Below, piece after piece: positions 9,701-17,840 of a DNA stretch of 44,773 bases (within the stretch, counting starts at the first letter, position 1; each line of letters starts with the position of its first letter). This stretch comes from Lachnospiraceae bacterium UBA4364. Its GTDB lineage: Bacteria; Bacillota; Clostridia; Lachnospirales; Lachnospiraceae. The DNA lies in NCBI GenBank assembly GCA_002393955.1, contig DGSK01000014.1, forward strand, positions 1-44,773, written 5' to 3'. Below the pieces are notes generated by a model that worked only from the letters and a program-made list of their open reading frames with translations, was not told the origin of the DNA and made no database searches. Made by a program: the position numbers and the translations under genes.

Positions 9701-12700
9701 ATCACAGTGATAGGGCCAGATATGTATCTGGAACAGTCGGTTTCCTGAACGGGGGATCTGCTTCGGCTGTCTACATTAATGCGGATAATTCAGGCGGCAT
9801 CGGAACAAAAGACGGCCAAACCGTATACGACGATTCAGCGAAATATGATGATAAGAGTTATGCGTCGGCAGCCGGTATCGCCTATATCAGCAATTTCGGA
9901 AATAACGACTCGAAATTTGTTTTCAATGTAAAAAACAGCGGATTTCTGTACGGTGGAACAAATAAGGAAACCCAGAAGGCTGCGGGAGTCGGTATTGCTG
10001 TGGGGGCGCTGGATACGGCGGCTTCTCCGGTGTTTGTTGTAAAAGCGGTAAACAGCGGGAAAGTATATGGTGCAGACACAACGAATGATCAGTTCAAGGA
10101 CCAGTTTTGGAAAACGGGCGGTACAGCTGATTACGGCGTAGGCGGAGCAATAGGTTTTGCCCGTTCCTTAGGAACTTCTCATATTTATGTTGAAAATGCT
10201 GCCGGTTCTGTGATTGAAGCAAACGGAAATAATGTTGGCGGTGCTGTTGGATGCATCAGGAATGAAGCAAAAGGAAACACTTCGGATGCATTCACCATTA
10301 CCTCTGTTCTTCAGGCTGGCGTATCTGTAAAGAGTAGTGATGGAATAAACGTAGGCGGATGTGTCGGAAATATATGGAATCAGGGGGATTACTGCCTGCT
10401 CCGTACCAATGTGGAAGGCAACGTTTCAATAAGCGGCTACGCTAATGTGGGCGGCGTGGCAGGACGAGACCAGCAGGCCGCAAGTGCAGCCGGGGCTTAT
10501 GTCGGCCTTAAGGGAGCATCTTCGGCACCTACGCTGACGATCAGGGCAACAAATAAAAATGGCGGTTTCGGCACTGAAAATCTGAATGCCGGAGGTGTCA
10601 TAGGCGTAGTCGGGTACCACGGCGGATTATATACGACATCTGTTAGTGCGCCGGCCCAAAGCGTTTCAGATAATCTTGTGATGGATTTGATGGCGCATTC
10701 CGGAGTAGGCGGACTGGCTGGAAGCTTCTATATGAGTGAGCTGGAGGGGGCAACGCCTCAGCACGGGAACTGCGAAACCGAATTTACGATCACGTTGAAC
10801 CCTGCCTCTGTTTTGACTGCTATCGGCGGAGGCGGCAAGGAAGGTCAGTGTGTCGGCGGTGCATTCGGTTTGGTTACGGATAACCGGGACAATAATGCAT
10901 ATAATAACAGTGAATTTCCAAATGGAAATTCGGCTGCGAGATTTATGTCTTCAGTAACCGTTACAATTCCCGCAGGAGGGAATGCGGCAATTCTTCAGGG
11001 AGATAAATACCTTGGCGGTGTTGCCGGCTCGTTCCAGGCGGCGGGATTTGACGGTGTAGCAACTGTAAATATCAGTTCTCCGGGAGCAGTTACCGGTAAA
11101 AATCGTGTCGGCGGCGCAGCCGGTCTTTTCTCAGTGACAGACAGTGCCCGTTCCATAAAAGTAGTGCTTAATGCCGCAAATGCTGTTACGGCGGAAAATG
11201 AGGCCGGAGGCTGTATTGGTTTAATGCGCAATACCGGCACGCTTGGGTCTGTTGAAACCGTTTTGGGTTCGGAGAGCAGCGTAAATACATTTTCACCTAT
11301 ATGCGGCAATAAGGACATGGGCGGATGTATCGGTGTTATGACCGAAAATGCTAAGGTTACAGATGCTTATGCTACAGTAAACACTACCGGAAGCATAATA
11401 GTGAGAAAGACCACGGCCGGGGATAACATAGGCGGTATTGTCGGAAAAATGACACAGAACAGCGTTATGACAAATGCGGTTCTGCGGGGCGGAGACTCTG
11501 CGGTACTGCATATAGTTATGGCTGAAAATGATGCTGACAATAAGTCAGGCAGTGTGGGCGGCGTGGCCGGATGTGTGGAACTAAACAGTACTATAGGAAA
11601 ATTGACAGGAAGCGTTCCAATCGATGTAAGGGCAAACCATAATGTGGGCGGATATGTGGGCACTCTTGATGGCGGCGTAATAGGCACCGGCGACGGTCAT
11701 ATTGAATTGTCAAATGTGATAAAAGTATATGCTTTGAACAAAGGTGCTAAGAATCAGTATGGTACCGGCGGTGTGATCGGCTATATTAAGAACAGTGGAA
11801 CCATCCTTGGCGAAGTGGACATCACGCTGGTATCTGGCAGTATAGTAAGGGGCTACTATAATACCGGCGGACTTATCGGCTATGTGGAATCCGGAAGTGC
11901 TACGAAGAATCTCAGGACACATTTCAAGGGCGGACAGGTATTTACCAACCATGGTGGAATGGGCGGCGTTATAGGCAATATTTTCAGCGGAGATTTTTAC
12001 TGGCTTGAGACATACATTGAAAGCAAGTATTCTACGAATGACTGTGAAAAATCCGCCCTTGCAGGTAATACGGATACAAGTGCAGAGAATAAGGGCGTGG
12101 GCGGTGTCGTAGGACAGATAGGTACGCATACCAAAGTGAATGATATCGCCCCCAGGGAATCGGTGGTAAATGTCGACACTATGGTGCTTAAATTCAGTGA
12201 GGACTTTGCTCTTCTGTCGGGAACCAGCTCAGTGGGCGGCGTTCTCGGACAGTGTGAGACGAGAAGGGGACATTTTAACGCTATTACGGTAAAGTCGATC
12301 GACCACACGGTACACGATTTTGTGATGAAACCGGGAAGTGCCAAAGCATTCGATGTAGGCGGATTGGTCGGATATATGCTTAGTCCGATCACAGGAAAGA
12401 TGTCTGCGGAAGATGTAAGGATTACCGTTCAGGCTCAGTACTATGTGGGCGGCTGGATCGGCGGCCTTGACGGTGAACTGGGAATAAAGGACAAGCCTGA
12501 TGATTTTGAGGTTACGGGAATTAAATCCGTTAAAGGTGAGTACGGCGTCGGCGGTGTTATCGGCGGGCTAGGGATATTTAATGACGGTGGCAAGATTTAT
12601 GACAATATTGTGGCAGACTTAAGGGATGCGGAAATAACCTCGACTAAAATCGGCGGGGACCGTAATAAAAGTGCCGGAAGTGCAGCTGTCGGAGGCGTTG

Positions 12701-13674
12701 TTGGATATATTGGCTTACAGCAGAACAAGGAGGCCGAAGGTAAAGAGTCTGTGATCTATGGCGATATTACGGCAAAGCTTTCAAATACTAAGATCAGTGG
12801 ACCGACAGGTGCTGGCGGCGTGATAGGCCATATCATTGCTAAGAACGGGAGAGTGGATGAAGACTGCAAGGTAACGCTGCTTGTAGAAGGTGATTCATCG
12901 GTTTCAGCTACTGATAAAAGCAGGTATGCCGGAGGTGTGGTAGGAATCAATGAAAATGTTTTCCTTGGAGATATCGAGTATAGGATGTCCGGATGGTCTG
13001 ATTATTCCATATCCTGTCAAGCGGGTTATGCAGGCGGTGTAGTCGGAAAGAATGCAAAAGTGTTCGGAAGGACCGGAGACTTCACAATGAAGGTTCCGTC
13101 GGGACAGGGAACTGTAAAGATTAATGCGGATAAAGGATATGTGGGTGCTGTTATAGGTCATAATACGAGCGATGGACTTTGCGGCGTTGTAAAGAAGTCA
13201 GATGATAAGTATGTGGCTTCTGATGCAGGCACGCTTACCTGCTCGTTCGAAGTGGACCTTAACGGAACTTACGATGAGACTACCGGATTTGCCGGGGTTA
13301 TGGGACGGAATGAAGGCCAGGTAAGCAACATAAAAATGACGGGGTATGAGCGTGATCCGGATCCGACTCCCACGCCGACTGAGGAGCCGACCGCAACGCC
13401 TACGCCAACTCCGACACCAACACCTACGGGAGAGCCGACAGCAACACCTACACCAACTCCGACTCCGACTACGACTACGACCGGGGAAACGAGTGCGACC
13501 CCGACGCCGACGGAAGAGCCGACAGCAACACCGACACCAACGGAAGAGGCAACCGCAACGCCGACATCAACGGAGGAGCCGACCGCAACACCGACACCAA
13601 CGGAGGAGCCGACCGCAACACCGACACCGACTGATGCTCCGACCGACAGCTCCGAAACGACTGAAGGAACGTAG
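6754..13674 (+). CDS. Giant prepilin with ~30 GG-x-x-G repeats and Thr/Pro-rich tail
   Basis: A 2306-residue protein that starts as a type IV prepilin: leader ending SDSG17, then F-T-L-V-E and a hydrophobic helix (about 18-42). Residues about 45-750 form a non-repetitive region. From about 764 to 2190 come roughly 30 repeats built on V-G-G-x-x-G, spaced 30-60 residues, like the GLUG repeats of surface adhesins and suggesting a beta-solenoid. The last ~100 residues are TPTP-type sequence with EEP/GEP interruptions. There is no LPxTG motif and no C-terminal membrane segment. ATG 6754 is chosen because AAGGA (6738-6742) lies 11 bases upstream; ATG 6733 and TTG 6721 are alternatives that overlap the previous gene. 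Probable role: a surface adhesin displayed by the pilus machinery. The ligand is unknown. Confidence 0.85.
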   Translation: MKQAEKRKYNNIPSDSGFTLVELIVVLAVIAIVSSAAVLSVIGYIDKARFDKNEQNAQSVFQAAQAAVNHKKANGELEDWINDVLTKTGEKDPYDSANSDKDSNGAALDDIYDDDDFKNFGTTVNKPGESVHMRYVLTYEKGGTDAGSKALEDLISSYFYDTTVMQATFTVEFDVEKTIGSDGLLHYNANVYAVFYDEGRAKWDKTAMKNPDDEVQVQVPYRDSGYRKGTSLVGYYNGGMPGAVDSVYVPSMDEKMEFAELSLRNGEALELSFSAVNDKILVTGSGLYKVHYTAEIYDQDTGKKLADLVISEAALTNGNPKKGSLADYSALGGIIKDTTKDGDISTAKIGGKDYPVLCTVEEIKDKSGENFTRYAASIETFALVYVHTGEGAFDYNNLKSGDLSADTDFYRFPLKISYIKNKTAAGMDTGYVLYSIALDSMMSREALYKVDENPSTRSKALNYSISRLFADTSGYDKTKAPKNLNVSMTVAADAFADDSLDDYNDDNNLPESDPTKAMRSVDDPVYLGANGVYDHQNLSSPDKDEAAGYAVVNSFFGDLEGGSLGSGSTAGSAPITAFRHLYNIRFMEGFAGDVEYSVKRDLDWYKFANEKYTSDVKVYGIVSNTAYLDYYSPVGKNAKYIGKNDLKLVMWPAIPKLPDSQKIVAGDNALSSDEDKTAVIRNVQMRRKSFLSTDKGLGFICENDGTIKNIRCENFMLNLDETADGAASDVGNADKAVKYLIGNGFLNRTGNPKALDNTQFGTVPVGGLIGLNKGVIGADGDPSAVGSNTVKMSNVNVFAGKWDGSKWTLYTGFKSIGGTVGEYASSASSYGTISTEGYYGVAGFENVGGIIGSAYAGVDAYLIADTTLNTDKAAVDFQNVDAFIMGRVVVGGAVGQMKDGYFAQNVTSPTYNCDDDEGIVNIVETDADKYGVYVNLSSGTYIRQAGSKEDSYGIGGAVGRIDNHTAGKVLSMKSVNAGCILSDHSDRARYVSGTVGFLNGGSASAVYINADNSGGIGTKDGQTVYDDSAKYDDKSYASAAGIAYISNFGNNDSKFVFNVKNSGFLYGGTNKETQKAAGVGIAVGALDTAASPVFVVKAVNSGKVYGADTTNDQFKDQFWKTGGTADYGVGGAIGFARSLGTSHIYVENAAGSVIEANGNNVGGAVGCIRNEAKGNTSDAFTITSVLQAGVSVKSSDGINVGGCVGNIWNQGDYCLLRTNVEGNVSISGYANVGGVAGRDQQAASAAGAYVGLKGASSAPTLTIRATNKNGGFGTENLNAGGVIGVVGYHGGLYTTSVSAPAQSVSDNLVMDLMAHSGVGGLAGSFYMSELEGATPQHGNCETEFTITLNPASVLTAIGGGGKEGQCVGGAFGLVTDNRDNNAYNNSEFPNGNSAARFMSSVTVTIPAGGNAAILQGDKYLGGVAGSFQAAGFDGVATVNISSPGAVTGKNRVGGAAGLFSVTDSARSIKVVLNAANAVTAENEAGGCIGLMRNTGTLGSVETVLGSESSVNTFSPICGNKDMGGCIGVMTENAKVTDAYATVNTTGSIIVRKTTAGDNIGGIVGKMTQNSVMTNAVLRGGDSAVLHIVMAENDADNKSGSVGGVAGCVELNSTIGKLTGSVPIDVRANHNVGGYVGTLDGGVIGTGDGHIELSNVIKVYALNKGAKNQYGTGGVIGYIKNSGTILGEVDITLVSGSIVRGYYNTGGLIGYVESGSATKNLRTHFKGGQVFTNHGGMGGVIGNIFSGDFYWLETYIESKYSTNDCEKSALAGNTDTSAENKGVGGVVGQIGTHTKVNDIAPRESVVNVDTMVLKFSEDFALLSGTSSVGGVLGQCETRRGHFNAITVKSIDHTVHDFVMKPGSAKAFDVGGLVGYMLSPITGKMSAEDVRITVQAQYYVGGWIGGLDGELGIKDKPDDFEVTGIKSVKGEYGVGGVIGGLGIFNDGGKIYDNIVADLRDAEITSTKIGGDRNKSAGSAAVGGVVGYIGLQQNKEAEGKESVIYGDITAKLSNTKISGPTGAGGVIGHIIAKNGRVDEDCKVTLLVEGDSSVSATDKSRYAGGVVGINENVFLGDIEYRMSGWSDYSISCQAGYAGGVVGKNAKVFGRTGDFTMKVPSGQGTVKINADKGYVGAVIGHNTSDGLCGVVKKSDDKYVASDAGTLTCSFEVDLNGTYDETTGFAGVMGRNEGQVSNIKMTGYERDPDPTPTPTEEPTATPTPTPTPTPTGEPTATPTPTPTPTTTTTGETSATPTPTEEPTATPTPTEEATATPTSTEEPTATPTPTEEPTATPTPTDAPTDSSETTEGT
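9043..13320 (+). repeat. Tandem GLUG-like GG-x-x-G coding repeats
   Basis: The repeats are clear in protein, for example NVGGAVG, NVGGCVG, NVGGVAG, NTGGLIG, GVGGVIG, YAGGVVG, and at DNA level share a core like ggcggcgt(t/g). They are diverged and not identical copies. Spacing varies from about 30 to 60 codons. The last units degenerate (YVGAVIG near 13138, GFAGVMG near 13291). Confidence 0.85.
13363..13662 (+). repeat. Thr/Pro-rich low-complexity coding repeat
   Basis: The region encodes the C-terminal tail of the giant prepilin, made of TPTP runs with EEPTATPTPT units. At DNA level it is an imperfect 6-base repeat of the type ccgaca/ccaacg. Low-complexity DNA of this kind can change length by slippage. 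It resembles the linker coded at 43555-43875. Confidence 0.85.
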
Positions 13675-13723
13675 CCGTCAGGCCATGGGCGTGTATAGGT
13701 CAATGGTTGTAGTTTACAAAATT

Positions 13724-13752
13724 TTGTTATGTTAATAAAAAAGTAGTATAAT
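13724..13752 (+). promoter_or_regulatory. Strong sigma-A-like promoter, probably leaderless transcript
   Basis: TTGTTA (13724-13729), 17-base spacer, TATAAT (13747-13752). Transcription would begin near 13759, within 0-3 bases of the only plausible start codon (ATG 13761). No Shine-Dalgarno exists between them. It would separate pilC-pilB expression from the giant prepilin gene. Confidence 0.6.
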
Positions 13753-13760
13753 TCTTGAAT

Positions 13761-14228
13761 ATGGAAGAAGGAACCGTATTTGAAAGAGAATCCATTGCGG
13801 ACAAGGTAGGAAGATATATCTTTCTGCTGCTTATAGTGCTTATCGTGGCCGGTGGTTTTTTTACCTGGGCACGTATAAGTACAGGAAGTCATAATGCCCT
13901 GCAGGAAGCAAGAGGCGTAAGGGCGGCTATGAAGCTCGTCAGTATTGAGTATTATGGCGGAAATGGCTCCATCTATGATCGCAATGCTTATGACGGGATG
14001 GCAAAGGGCGCTGCGGATATGATAAGGGCAATGTCATATTCGGATGGCGAGATAGAGCTTAAGGCTTGGGATGAAGATAATAATGTGCCTATAGCTTTTA
14101 CTTACCGCAAGGATTCGTATGTAATAGAATTCAGGGCGGTGGGGGATATGGCTGATCCCGATGATGTTTGGGATGTGTATTATGCTTTCCATCTCATGAA
14201 ATATACCACAGAACATGGTCCGGAATAA
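13761..14228 (+). CDS. Single-span membrane protein of the pilus cluster, unknown function
   Basis: A 155-residue protein that I do not recognise. A charged N-terminus (about 1-18) is followed by a hydrophobic helix 'YIFLLLIVLIVAGGFF' (about 19-36) and a soluble domain of about 115 residues rich in acidic and aromatic residues. It lacks the G|xxxxE prepilin cut site, so it is more likely an anchored accessory protein than a pilin. The frame is open to TTG 13755, but ATG 13761 is the better start; neither has a ribosome binding site and the promoter's -10 ends only 8 bases upstream. It precedes pilC by 73 bases. A role in pilus assembly is inferred from position only. Confidence 0.7.
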   Translation: MEEGTVFERESIADKVGRYIFLLLIVLIVAGGFFTWARISTGSHNALQEARGVRAAMKLVSIEYYGGNGSIYDRNAYDGMAKGAADMIRAMSYSDGEIELKAWDEDNNVPIAFTYRKDSYVIEFRAVGDMADPDDVWDVYYAFHLMKYTTEHGPE

Positions 14229-14301
14229 ATGACCGGTGGAAGGATTTGCATATAATATGCCGGGAGCATACGCCGGATGAATATAATATCGGAGAATACA
14301 A

Positions 14302-15498
14302 ATGCCTGAATACAGATATCAAGCGCAGGATGGCAAAGGTGCAAATGTCCATGGCAGAATGAATGCCGTTGATGAAGCTGACCTGCAGAAAAAACTACAT
14401 AATCAGGGGCTGATGCTCCTTGATGCAAGACTGGCAAAAAAAAAGATTACTTTAAAGCCTCTTAAGAAAAGTGAGCTTGCGACATTCTGTACAGAGATGG
14501 GAACTATGACTCAGGCCGGAGTGCCGTTAGTTCGTTCATTAGAAATATTGGCAGGAAATGAGTCTATTACCCCTTACGAGAAAGCGCTTTATACGGAGTT
14601 GCGTGACCGGGTGGTGCAGGGGATAGCGCTTTCTACTACCATGGAGCGTCTTTATCCGGCATTTCCACCGTTACTTATTTATATGTTCAGGGCTGCTGAA
14701 TCATCAGGTAATCTGGATGTTACAGCGCTTAATCTTGCAGATCAGTATACAAGAGAAAACCAGCTTGAGGAAAATACCAAAAGTGCATTGGTTTATCCAA
14801 AGATACTGATCGCACTGATCATAGCGGTGGTTTTGATAATATTCGGATATGTTATGCCTCAGTTTCAGGAGCTTTTTGATCAGATGCCCAGTCTTCCTTT
14901 TACTACACGCCTCCTTATGTTCATCAGTGATTTTGTATCAAACTATTGGCTGGCCATAATAATCGGTGGTGCGCTTTGCTGGTTTTTTGGAAGGATACTG
15001 TTGCGCGTTCCTGTTATAAAGATGGTGGTTGATAGGATAAAGACTAAAGCACCTTTAATAGGAAAGCTCAATAAGACCATATATTCGGCAAGATTTGCCA
15101 GGACATTAAGCTCTCTTTATTCTGCCGGTATTCCTGTAGACCGATGTGTTGTTATTGCAAGGCAGACCATCGGAAATATGTATGTGGAGAGCCAGTTTGA
15201 TGATGTTCTTAAAAATATACAGGCGGGCGAATCCCTGTCTGATTCAATAGACAAGGTTGACGGATTTATAAAGAAACTTCCTTCAGTTATCAAGGTAGGT
15301 GAAGAAACCGGCAAGCTTGATAATATGTTGGTTTCCATTGCAAATGACCTGGATTTTAAATCAGCCCAGGCACTTGCAAGGCTTGTAAAGTATATTGAGC
15401 CTGTTACTATAGTCATTATGGCTATTGTAGTAGGCTTTGTAATGATAGGTGTCATTACCCCTATATATCAGTCCTATGCGACTATCGGCGCAGGCTGA
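14302..15498 (+). CDS. pilC: Type IV pilus assembly platform protein PilC (GspF family)
   Basis: A 398-residue inner-membrane platform protein. The N-terminus 'YRYQAQDGKG' is typical of PilC/GspF. Two T2SSF repeats follow, each beginning with a 'FCTEMGTMTQAGVPLVRSL' or 'FARTLSSLYSAGIPVDR' segment, with three expected membrane helices (about 170-190, 215-235 and 375-395). It couples rotation of the PilB ATPase to pilin insertion. ATG 14302 has CGGAGA upstream. The 73-base gap before it contains the 13-base palindrome GCATATAATATGC (14248-14260). It is followed by pilM-N after 28 bases. Confidence 0.93.
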   Translation: MPEYRYQAQDGKGANVHGRMNAVDEADLQKKLHNQGLMLLDARLAKKKITLKPLKKSELATFCTEMGTMTQAGVPLVRSLEILAGNESITPYEKALYTELRDRVVQGIALSTTMERLYPAFPPLLIYMFRAAESSGNLDVTALNLADQYTRENQLEENTKSALVYPKILIALIIAVVLIIFGYVMPQFQELFDQMPSLPFTTRLLMFISDFVSNYWLAIIIGGALCWFFGRILLRVPVIKMVVDRIKTKAPLIGKLNKTIYSARFARTLSSLYSAGIPVDRCVVIARQTIGNMYVESQFDDVLKNIQAGESLSDSIDKVDGFIKKLPSVIKVGEETGKLDNMLVSIANDLDFKSAQALARLVKYIEPVTIVIMAIVVGFVMIGVITPIYQSYATIGAG

Positions 15499-15526
15499 GA
15501 AATAATAAAGGGAATTTGGAGGAGAT

Positions 15527-16999
15527 ATGTCAGTAAGTGTATTTTTATCCAACAGGAGCATACAGGTCGTTATAGGCGACGGCAGAAGCAAAAGGGCAAA
15601 GATAGAACGCTTTTTTGAGGATGATGTTCCTGAAGGTACTTTGTTGAATGGTACCGTAATTAATGAAAAAGCGCTTGAAGATACTATCAGGGGAACCTGG
15701 AGCAGGCACAATATTAAGGAAAGAAATGTTGACCTGGTCTTAAACAGCCCTCACCTTATGGCACGAAGGATTGAGATGCCTTGTCTTACCGGGCAAAAGG
15801 CAACCAATTACATAATGAACGAGGCGGATGAAAAGGATATCGCAAGATTTACGGATCCTGTTATTGGATGGTATCCGCTTGTTAAGAATAAAAAGACCCA
15901 GAACGTTGTATCCGAGACTGCGGAAAAGGAATTCATTGAGACCTATGTAAAGATATTCGGCGCAGTAGGCATTAAGCTGAATTCCGTTCATAACGGCATA
16001 AATCTTGCAGTAAATATGATGCAGACTCAGGTGGGACGTGGTACTGTGGTCTATTTGATACTTGATGGCATGACCCTTACCACCATGCTTTTTACAGGCG
16101 GTACGTACTTCAATAACCTCAGTACCCGTGTTTACTCACAGCCGGGAACTGTTGAATTTGCAGGTGAGATAAGGAACGCCGTATCTGCTATCAGGCAGTT
16201 TGCTACCGCGCAGCATATAGAGGAGCCGATAAGTGATATATATGTTGCGGGACTTAGCGTGGATGAAATGACTTCACTGGTGTCAGAGATGCAGGGGTAT
16301 CCTCTGGCAGATGTCATCAAGCCTATAGTGTGTCCTCCTAATGTTTCCATGAGAACCGGACGGGAAAAATTTGGCTCATTTATTTTCTCCTTTGCAGGCC
16401 TTTTTGATACGGTAGGCGGACTTACACTTCTTGAAGCGCTTAGGAAGAGCTCGACAAAATATGAGTCAAAGAAGTCTGTGCTTAAGGTAGTGATTCCTTA
16501 TGTTATTGTTTCACTGATACTGCTGATTGCATCAGTATCTGTTTTGGTGGTGATGATCGGGAAGTCAGCAAAGCTTGCAGTGCTGCGTGCTTATAACTCT
16601 GATGAGAGTGTGCTTGCAGCTGCGGCTGAGTATGATGAAATCGTAATGGAGGCATCGATGTTAGGACGTGCCCAGGGGAGTGCCGATCTGCTGGAAGAGT
16701 ATATAGATTCCTATCCAAAACCTGATTCGGCCGTTAATGAAGCCATAAGCCGTGCGGCAAGAGATGAAAATGTGCAGGTTTCATATGATTCCTACAATGC
16801 ATCCAGTGGTTTGCTGAATCTGGTGGCTACGGGAAGGACTGTTGAAAAGATCAATAAGTTTATAGCTAATCTTATGGCTCTTGAAATTTTTGAAAAGGTG
16901 GATTATACGGGATATTCATTTAATGAAGGGGATAATACCTGGTCCATAAATGTGACATGTACTCTGGCAGGTGGAAAAGAGGTAAATGATGGAAACTAA
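15527..16999 (+). CDS. PilM-PilN fusion, pilus alignment protein
   Basis: A 490-residue protein combining two normally separate genes. Residues 1 to about 315 are an actin-like PilM domain (start SVFLSNRSIQVVIGDG, then a 'VDLVLNSPHLMARRIEMP' segment typical of PilM). A membrane helix follows at about 318-345. After it come a coiled-coil stretch and a C-terminal ferredoxin-like region with the PilN pattern 'LNLVATGRTVEKINKFIANL...FEKVDYTG'. In other bacteria cytoplasmic PilM binds the short N-terminal tail of PilN; here the link is covalent and the tail motif is not needed. A good GGAGG lies before ATG 15527. The 3' end overlaps pilO. The fusion reading is my inference from domain order and length. 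Confidence 0.85.
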   Translation: MSVSVFLSNRSIQVVIGDGRSKRAKIERFFEDDVPEGTLLNGTVINEKALEDTIRGTWSRHNIKERNVDLVLNSPHLMARRIEMPCLTGQKATNYIMNEADEKDIARFTDPVIGWYPLVKNKKTQNVVSETAEKEFIETYVKIFGAVGIKLNSVHNGINLAVNMMQTQVGRGTVVYLILDGMTLTTMLFTGGTYFNNLSTRVYSQPGTVEFAGEIRNAVSAIRQFATAQHIEEPISDIYVAGLSVDEMTSLVSEMQGYPLADVIKPIVCPPNVSMRTGREKFGSFIFSFAGLFDTVGGLTLLEALRKSSTKYESKKSVLKVVIPYVIVSLILLIASVSVLVVMIGKSAKLAVLRAYNSDESVLAAAAEYDEIVMEASMLGRAQGSADLLEEYIDSYPKPDSAVNEAISRAARDENVQVSYDSYNASSGLLNLVATGRTVEKINKFIANLMALEIFEKVDYTGYSFNEGDNTWSINVTCTLAGGKEVNDGN

Positions 17000-17801
17000 G
17001 ATTACGGAGCGGGACAAAAAACTGCTTTATATGCTCGGATTTATCGTTATAGTTTTTATCTTTGGATGGCTCATTATGAGACCTATGATAGTGACGATAA
17101 ACAAGACGGAAGAATCTATCATAGAGGCAGAAAATCTCAAGCGCCAGAATGAATTTAAAGTAACCGGTATAAGCACTGCAAGGACTCTTGTGGAAAGATT
17201 CAGGACGGATCTGGATGATTCCATGGCAGTGTATTATGAGCCCATGGACAGCTCTGAGATAGATAAGATGATCACTTCCTATGTACTGAAAAAGGGACTG
17301 TATGCAAAGGATCTGATAATATCCATGCCGTATCAGACGGTTGAAGAGGTACCGTACGAGTATTCCGAGGCTGCGGTAAAGGCGGAGAGGCTTGAGTCGA
17401 TGGAGGATAAAAAGTCTTCTGCGGGTGAAAATGATGGTTCTGTGAGTGCAGACTCAGCTTTAGGGATGCTTTTTGATTATTCGGAATCCCCTATGGAGGC
17501 ATACACCGGGGCACAGGGGGAGATTGCGGATACATCTTCAGCCGGTGTATACTGTGCTGAGATCACGATAGTCATGACAGGTGATTCGGATACGGAGCAG
17601 GCACTTCTTGATGAAGTTATGTATATGCCTTCTGTAAGACTTACAGGATTTGCATGGGATGATGTGGCACCTGTTGCAGTGACTGATGAGGAAGGTGTGA
17701 CGGAGATCGTTGAAAGTGACGATAAGCAGCTTACGGTAATGCTGAACTTGTACATGTATGACAAGGACTCGGCGGGTTTGGCATCGGATGATGAGGACTG
17801 A
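16989..17801 (+). CDS. pilO: PilO-like pilus alignment protein
   Basis: A 270-residue protein with a short basic cytoplasmic start, one membrane helix (about 12-32, 'LLYMLGFIVIVFIFGWLIM'), a heptad-like coiled coil (about 35-75) and an extracytoplasmic domain. That order matches PilO/GspM, which pairs with PilN to connect the motor with the growing pilus. Two adjacent ATGs occur (16986 and 16989); the second has AGAGGT at a 5-base distance. The gene overlaps the end of pilM-N by 11-14 bases, so translation is coupled. An acidic, serine-rich insert (about 135-175) is unusual. Assigned by position and topology; direct sequence similarity is weak. Confidence 0.78.
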   Translation: METKITERDKKLLYMLGFIVIVFIFGWLIMRPMIVTINKTEESIIEAENLKRQNEFKVTGISTARTLVERFRTDLDDSMAVYYEPMDSSEIDKMITSYVLKKGLYAKDLIISMPYQTVEEVPYEYSEAAVKAERLESMEDKKSSAGENDGSVSADSALGMLFDYSESPMEAYTGAQGEIADTSSAGVYCAEITIVMTGDSDTEQALLDEVMYMPSVRLTGFAWDDVAPVAVTDEEGVTEIVESDDKQLTVMLNLYMYDKDSAGLASDDED

Positions 17802-17840
17802 CTCACTTTACAGTATGAATATCGTATAGGGGTGTAGGGA

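Noticed and set aside
13363..13662. Possible CRISPR or satellite array
   Set aside because: Units are 6-18 bases, in frame, with no unique spacers; they encode TPTP sequence. The same applies to 43555-43875.
13269..13892. A 207-codon minus-strand frame with Val/Gly repeats
   Set aside because: It is the antisense of the Thr/Pro repeat DNA of the giant prepilin. Composition is fully explained by the repeat, and a real promoter for the plus strand lies within it.
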